Assembly: GCA_015863185.1 (NCBI GenBank)
Contig: JACBXP010000014.1
Span: forward strand, 1-59,455
DNA length: 59,455 nt
Source of the DNA: Aerococcaceae bacterium DSM 111020
GTDB lineage: Bacteria; Bacillota; Bacilli; Lactobacillales; Aerococcaceae
Direction: 5' to 3'
The notes beneath the pieces are model-generated. The model worked only from the letters and a program-made list of their open reading frames with translations. It searched no databases and was not told where the DNA came from. A program made the position numbers and the translations under genes. Every line of letters starts with the position of its first letter. The stretch's first letter is position 1. This document shows positions 55,474 to 59,455 of the stretch, in pieces.

Positions 55474-57999
55474 ATGAGTGAACTATTTGGCGAAAATCAT
55501 CGTCCTTATGAAATAATCAATCTCCCTGATGAAATGCGAACATCGTTTCTTGACTATTCGATGAGTGTAATCGTGGCTCGTGCTCTTCCAGACGTACGCG
55601 ATGGGTTAAAACCTGTTCAAAGACGTATTTTATACGGAATGAACGAATTAGGAGTGACTCCCGATAAACCGTATAAAAAATCTGCACGTATTGTTGGAGA
55701 TGTTATGGGGAAATATCATCCCCATGGAGATTCAGCAATTTATGAAGCAATGGTTCGTATGGCTCAGCCATTTAGTTATCGTGAGATGCTCGTGGATGGT
55801 CATGGAAACTTTGGTTCGGTCGATGGTGATGGAGCAGCTGCGATGCGTTATACTGAAGCTAGAATGAGTAAAATCGCAACTGAAATGTTAAGAGACATCA
55901 ATAAAGATACGATTGATTTTAAAGCAAACTATTCTGAAGAAGAACAGGAACCAGTGGTATTACCTGCACGGTTTCCTAATTTATTAGTAAATGGCGCAGC
56001 TGGCATTGCTGTAGGGATGGCTACAAATATCCCTCCACATAATCTTACAGAGGTTATTAATGCAGTTATTTTATTGATGAATAACCCTGATGCAACGACT
56101 GAAGAGTTAATGGAGGTACTCCCAGGACCTGACTTTCCTACAGGGGGAGTTGTCATGGGGAAATCGGGTATTCGTAAAGCTTATGAAACAGGTAAAGGAA
56201 AAATTACCATTCGAAGTAAGTTTGAAATTGAACAATTATCTAATGATCGTGAACGTATTGTTATTACAGAACTTCCATATGGCGTCAATAAAGCAAATTT
56301 AGTAAAACGCATTGCCGAATTAGCTCGCGAAAAGCGTATTGACGGAATTACTTATGCTAATGATGAAACAGGACGAGAAGGCATGCGGGTGGTTATCGAA
56401 GTCAGACGGGATACGAGTGCTCATGTTGTCTTAAATAATTTATTTAAATATACAGCATTACAAGTTTCTTTTGGATTTAATATGTTAGCAATCGATAAAG
56501 GTATTCCTAAAATATTAAGTTTAAGAGAAATCTTAATTAAATATTTAGATCATCAAGAAGAAGTCATTCGTCGGAGAACAGAATTTGAAAAAAGAAAAGC
56601 CGAAGATCGTGCCCATATATTAGCTGGTTTATTGATTGCACTCGATCATATTGAAGAAATAATTAATATTATTCGTTCTTCTCCTGATGGAGATTCAGCA
56701 AAAATTCAATTAATCGATCGTTATGAATTAACAGATATTCAAGCCCAAGCGATTTTAGACATGCGTTTAGTTCGATTGACAGGTTTGGAACGAGATAAGA
56801 TTCAAAGTGAATATGATGATTTAATAGCATTAATTCAACGTTTAACTGAAATATTAAATAGTCAAGAAAGAATTTATGAAATCATTGAAGATGAATTGAA
56901 TGATATTAATTCACGTTATAATGATCCACGTCGAACCGAATTAAGAGTAGGTGAAATCGTAGACATCGATGATGAATCTTTAATAGATAAAGAAGAAATT
57001 TTGATTGCTTTAACAAGTAACGGTTATATCAAACGAATGACAGAAGATGAGTTTTCTGTTCAACATCGTGGTGGACGAGGGGTTAAAGGAATGGGAGTCG
57101 GAGACGATGATCACATCCAAACATTAATCTCTTGTTCAACTCACGACACCTTACTTCTCTTTAGCAATTTCGGAAAAGTTTATTCTGCAAAAGGTTACGA
57201 CATACCTGAATATGGACGAACTGCTAAAGGACTGCCAATCATTAATTTAGTGAATATTGAAAAAGGAGAAGAAATTAAAGAAATTATTTCAATTGATCAT
57301 GAAGCGGAGGAAAGTAATAATCCTTCTGATCATGATTTTCTCTTCTTTGTCACGAAGTCAGGAACTGTAAAACGAACAGAGGCAAGTGAATATTACAATA
57401 TCCGTAAAAATGGTTTGATTGCACTCAATCTTAAGGAAGATGATGAACTTGTTACTGTCCTTCAAACAGATGGGACTAAACCAATAATTATTGGAACTCA
57501 CGATGGAAATGCTGTCACTTTCCATGAAGAGCGAGTCCGTTCAATGGGACGTACAGCAACAGGTGTACGGGGCGTTCGCTTACGTGAAGGTGATTTTGTC
57601 GTTGGAGCTGGTATTTTAGATGAGAATAGTGAAGTTTTAGTTGTTACTGAAAAAGGGTACGGTAAGCGTACAGCTTCAGATCAATATTCAGTAAAAAATC
57701 GTGGTGGATTAGGTGTTAAAACGGTCGCGATTAAAGAAAAATCAGGGAAATTAGCTGGTTTAATGGTGGTTGATGGAACAGAAGATCTCTTGATAATGAC
57801 CAATCAAGGCGTCGCAATTCGGATGCGAGTTTCTGATATATCTCAATCGTCAAGAACTACAATGGGAGTTCGTGTGATACGATTAAATGAAGATTCTATG
57901 GTAAGTTCCGCAACACTAATTATTCCAGAAGAAACAACATCCGAAGAAAATGAACATTCAACATCTAATACTTCAGAAGAAAATGAAATTGAATCTTAA
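55474..57999 (+). CDS. gyrA: DNA gyrase subunit A
   Basis: DNA-cleaving subunit of gyrase. In the 841 residues the active-site tyrosine is Tyr126 ([10 protein letters not shown]). The quinolone region reads [11 protein letters not shown] with Ser87 and Glu91, the wild-type-like residues at the two main resistance positions. The C-terminal beta-pinwheel holds the GyrA box ([10 protein letters not shown]). It ends in a Glu/Ser/Thr-rich tail. AAAGGAATATTTAA precedes the ATG. Confidence 0.98.
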   Translation: MSELFGENHRPYEIINLPDEMRTSFLDYSMSVIVARALPDVRDGLKPVQRRILYGMNELGVTPDKPYKKSARIVGDVMGKYHPHGDSAIYEAMVRMAQPFSYREMLVDGHGNFGSVDGDGAAAMRYTEARMSKIATEMLRDINKDTIDFKANYSEEEQEPVVLPARFPNLLVNGAAGIAVGMATNIPPHNLTEVINAVILLMNNPDATTEELMEVLPGPDFPTGGVVMGKSGIRKAYETGKGKITIRSKFEIEQLSNDRERIVITELPYGVNKANLVKRIAELAREKRIDGITYANDETGREGMRVVIEVRRDTSAHVVLNNLFKYTALQVSFGFNMLAIDKGIPKILSLREILIKYLDHQEEVIRRRTEFEKRKAEDRAHILAGLLIALDHIEEIINIIRSSPDGDSAKIQLIDRYELTDIQAQAILDMRLVRLTGLERDKIQSEYDDLIALIQRLTEILNSQERIYEIIEDELNDINSRYNDPRRTELRVGEIVDIDDESLIDKEEILIALTSNGYIKRMTEDEFSVQHRGGRGVKGMGVGDDDHIQTLISCSTHDTLLLFSNFGKVYSAKGYDIPEYGRTAKGLPIINLVNIEKGEEIKEIISIDHEAEESNNPSDHDFLFFVTKSGTVKRTEASEYYNIRKNGLIALNLKEDDELVTVLQTDGTKPIIIGTHDGNAVTFHEERVRSMGRTATGVRGVRLREGDFVVGAGILDENSEVLVVTEKGYGKRTASDQYSVKNRGGLGVKTVAIKEKSGKLAGLMVVDGTEDLLIMTNQGVAIRMRVSDISQSSRTTMGVRVIRLNEDSMVSSATLIIPEETTSEENEHSTSNTSEENEIES

Positions 58000-58002
58000 T
58001 AG

Positions 58003-58034
58003 AAAAAAAGTGATTTTAAATAAATCACTTTTTT
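58003..58034 (+). terminator. Intrinsic terminator of gyrA
   Basis: Stem GTGATTT/AAATCAC extended by A-run/T-run pairing, with a 5-base loop and a T6 tail, directly after the gyrA stop. Confidence 0.8.
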
Positions 58035-58035
58035 C

Positions 58036-58064
58036 TTGCAATGAACCTACAAAAAAAGTATAAT
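58036..58064 (+). promoter_or_regulatory. Promoter of rpsF-ssb-rpsR
   Basis: TTGCAA (58036-58041) and TATAAT (58059-58064) are separated by 17 bases, giving a leader of about 75 bases. Confidence 0.75.
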
Positions 58065-58074
58065 GTTAAACTGT

Positions 58075-58117
58075 GAGTACTTTTAGTACTCTCCTTGCTC
58101 TAAGATATAATTAGAGC
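58075..58117 (+). promoter_or_regulatory. Structured rpsF leader
   Basis: Two hairpins lie in the leader: GAGTAC/GTACTC (58075-58091) and GCTCTAA/TTAGAGC (58097-58117). A leader that binds the S6:S18 complex is known upstream of rpsF in many bacteria. I do not see its conserved loop clearly, so the match is only positional. Confidence 0.35.
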
Positions 58118-58144
58118 CATTAAGACCAAAAGGAGGTGCAGCGA

Positions 58145-58447
58145 ATGAGCAGCCAAACAGAAAAATATGAAATCCTTTATATTATCCGCCCAGATTTGAA
58201 TGATGATGCTAAGAAAGAATTAGTTGAACGTTTTGATTCTATTTTAACAAATAATGGAACGGAAATTGTTGAATCTAAAGATTGGGCTAAACGTCGCCTT
58301 GCATATGAAATCAAGAAATACAAAGAAGGTATTTATCACTTGATTCAAGCAACAGCAGAAGATTCTAAAGGAATCGATGAATTCCATCGTTTAGCACGTA
58401 TTAATCGTGATATTTTACGTTTTATGATTACTAAAGTTGAGGGTTAA
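58145..58447 (+). CDS. rpsF: 30S ribosomal protein S6
   Basis: Ribosomal protein of 100 residues with the S6 core [20 protein letters not shown], then [20 protein letters not shown] and the C-terminal [12 protein letters not shown]. The ATG at 58145 is used; the GTG 9 bases earlier is part of the AAAGGAGGTG binding site. It is first in rpsF-ssb-rpsR. Confidence 0.98.
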   Translation: MSSQTEKYEILYIIRPDLNDDAKKELVERFDSILTNNGTEIVESKDWAKRRLAYEIKKYKEGIYHLIQATAEDSKGIDEFHRLARINRDILRFMITKVEG

Positions 58448-58448
58448 T

Positions 58449-58464
58449 TGTTTCACGTGAAACA
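58449..58464. promoter_or_regulatory. parS centromere site
   Basis: TGTTTCACGTGAAACA is a perfect 16-bp palindrome and an exact match to the ParB/Spo0J parS consensus. It lies two bases after the rpsF stop, about 9.5 kb from the dnaA side of oriC, the expected near-origin position. It should nucleate ParB spreading and SMC loading. Confidence 0.93.
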
Positions 58465-58485
58465 CTTTGAAGGGGGACGTTCATT

Positions 58486-59061
58486 TTGAACTCAGTACAG
58501 TTAGTAGGACGCTTAACAAAAGAAGTAGATTTACGTTTTACCCAGAGTGGTGTTGCTGTAGGTAGTTTCACGATAGCAATCGATCGGAACTACACGAACC
58601 AACAAGGTGAACGAGAAACAGATTTTATTAGATGTGTCATTTGGCGTAAAAGTGCAGAGAATTTTGCTAATTTTACACGCAAAGGATCACTCGTTGGAGT
58701 AGAAGGACGCATCCAAACTCGAAGCTACGATAATCAAAATGGTGAACGTGTTTATATTACTGAGGTTCAAGTGGATAATTTCCACTTATTAGAGCCGAAA
58801 TCAGTAACAGAACAAAGACCACGTGAAAATAACTCAAATGGTTCATCGTTCAACAATGATTTTAGTGGTGGTTACAATAATTATGATACCTCATCTTCGA
58901 AAGGTACTAATAATAATTATTCAAATAATAACCAATCACAATATAATGGGAATAATCAGAGTAGTAATGAGAATAATTTCAATAATGATTTCAGTCAATC
59001 GCCATTTTCAATTGATGGTGGACAGGATATTGATATCTCTCAAGATGATTTACCATTCTAA
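58486..59061 (+). CDS. ssb: Single-stranded DNA-binding protein
   Basis: Tetrameric protector of single-stranded DNA. The 191 residues have an OB fold ([36 protein letters not shown]) and an Asn/Ser/Gly-rich disordered linker from about 115. The conserved acidic tip DDLPF recruits repair proteins. The start is TTG with AAGGGGG upstream; no ATG fits the conserved N-terminus. The linker is unusually Asn-rich. Confidence 0.97.
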   Translation: MNSVQLVGRLTKEVDLRFTQSGVAVGSFTIAIDRNYTNQQGERETDFIRCVIWRKSAENFANFTRKGSLVGVEGRIQTRSYDNQNGERVYITEVQVDNFHLLEPKSVTEQRPRENNSNGSSFNNDFSGGYNNYDTSSSKGTNNNYSNNNQSQYNGNNQSSNENNFNNDFSQSPFSIDGGQDIDISQDDLPF

Positions 59062-59092
59062 ATTAACATTATTTATCAGAGGAGGAATATAA

Positions 59093-59326
59093 ATGGCTCA
59101 ACGTCGTGGAGGAAGACGCAGAAGAAAAGTTTGTCATTTCTGTGCAAATCACATTGACCACGTAGATTACAAAGATATTGATTTATTAGGCCGTTTCGTG
59201 TCGGAAAAAGGTAAAATTTTACCACGTCGCGTTACTGGTACTTGTGCTAAACATCAACGTACTTTAACTGCAGCAATCAAACGCGCAAGAATTATGGCTT
59301 TACTACCATTCGTAGTACAAGATTAA
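59093..59326 (+). CDS. rpsR: 30S ribosomal protein S18
   Basis: A 77-residue ribosomal protein with [20 protein letters not shown] and [20 protein letters not shown]. Three cysteines are kept, as in zinc-binding S18 forms. GAGGAGGAATATAA precedes the ATG. It partners S6 on the 30S platform and closes the operon. Confidence 0.98.
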   Translation: MAQRRGGRRRRKVCHFCANHIDHVDYKDIDLLGRFVSEKGKILPRRVTGTCAKHQRTLTAAIKRARIMALLPFVVQD

Positions 59327-59344
59327 TATGGTTCTATAATTTTT

Positions 59345-59370
59345 AGTGTTGATGAGAAATCATCAGCACT
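59345..59370 (+). terminator. Intrinsic terminator of rpsF-ssb-rpsR
   Basis: An 11-bp stem (AGTGTTGATGA, one G-U pair) with a GAAA tetraloop and ATTTTTG tail, 18 bases after the rpsR stop. Confidence 0.88.
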
Positions 59371-59446
59371 ATTTTTGTGCATACAAAAAGTCATGCATTT
59401 CCGTTATCATATAAGTGTCTAAACAAAATGAAAGGTAGGAAATGTC

Positions 59447-59455
59447 ATGACTCAT
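59447..59455 (+). CDS. 5' end of a gene cut by the window edge
   Basis: ATGACTCAT follows an AAAGGTAGGAAA binding site at normal distance, so a plus-strand gene probably starts here. Only three codons (Met-Thr-His) are visible. In many Firmicutes gdpP (c-di-AMP phosphodiesterase) and rplI follow rpsR, but nothing here proves it. Confidence 0.4.

Noticed and set aside
58075-58117. Firm call of the S6:S18 ribosomal leader RNA.
   Set aside because: Two hairpins are at the right place, but the conserved loop sequence expected for that RNA was not clear by eye.

Overview
The window is the replication-origin region of a low-GC Gram-positive chromosome, most likely an environmental or host-associated member of the Lactobacillales (Aerococcaceae/Carnobacteriaceae-like; the family cannot be fixed from sequence alone). 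The evidence is the rpmH-oriC-dnaA-dnaN-yaaA-recF-gyrB-gyrA-rpsF-ssb-rpsR order, AT-rich spacers, strong AGGAGG ribosome binding sites, frequent TTG/GTG starts, an HdiR-type SOS repressor, a cdaA-cdaR-glmM operon and a possible lactic-acid-bacterium rpoB leader. oriC lies at about 48.85-49.15 kb with a second DnaA-box cluster between dnaA and dnaN. Most genes left of it are on the minus strand and all genes right of it are on the plus strand, so most are co-directional with replication.

Layout from left to right. 0-0.13 kb: two tandem leftward promoters, probably of an rRNA or other stable-RNA operon beyond the edge. 0.2-10.7 kb: a prepilin peptidase, rpoC and rpoB with a structured leader, a YitT-family membrane protein and ilvE. 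10.8-17.5 kb: a lipoprotein, a divergent sigma-54 (RpoN), cardiolipin synthase, a TIM-barrel protein of unknown function, a HAD phosphatase and an AraC regulator. 17.6-23.1 kb: cdaA-cdaR-glmM (c-di-AMP and cell-wall precursor synthesis), yidD, a TVP38 membrane protein and an M24 peptidase. 23.3-26.1 kb: a damage-inducible cassette of HdiR repressor, Y-family polymerase, YolD-like protein and an unknown 98-residue protein, with a perfect 18-bp operator. 26.3-31.9 kb: an aminotransferase, phoU, a tRNA-Val(GAC) with an unusual C33, a small unknown protein, and a dCMP deaminase/DUF1858/DUF438-hemerythrin-PAS operon. 32-35.9 kb: mnmE-nudix-mnmG, with a terminator-like leader before mnmE. 36-37.8 kb: a serine hydrolase and endonuclease III. 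37.9-44.6 kb: the accessory highlight, a lower meta-cleavage pathway for catechols with a divergent IclR regulator. 44.6-48.8 kb: a remnant of a PhnE-type ABC permease, a GerMN lipoprotein, then jag-yidC-rnpA-rpmH. 48.8-59.4 kb: oriC and the dnaA-to-rpsR block, with a perfect 16-bp parS centromere site between rpsF and ssb.

How the genes fit together. The meta-cleavage genes encode an extradiol dioxygenase that opens a catechol-type ring, a hydrolase that cuts the ring-fission product, a hydratase, 4-hydroxy-2-oxovalerate aldolase and acylating acetaldehyde dehydrogenase. Together they would yield pyruvate and acetyl-CoA. A HpaI-type aldolase ends the cluster. No ring hydroxylase or intact transporter is present, so the supply of the catechol is unknown. 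The cluster lies inside the usually contiguous rpmH-rnpA-yidC-jag-mnmE-mnmG block, next to a truncated transporter gene, which suggests that this near-origin interval is a site of gene gain and loss.
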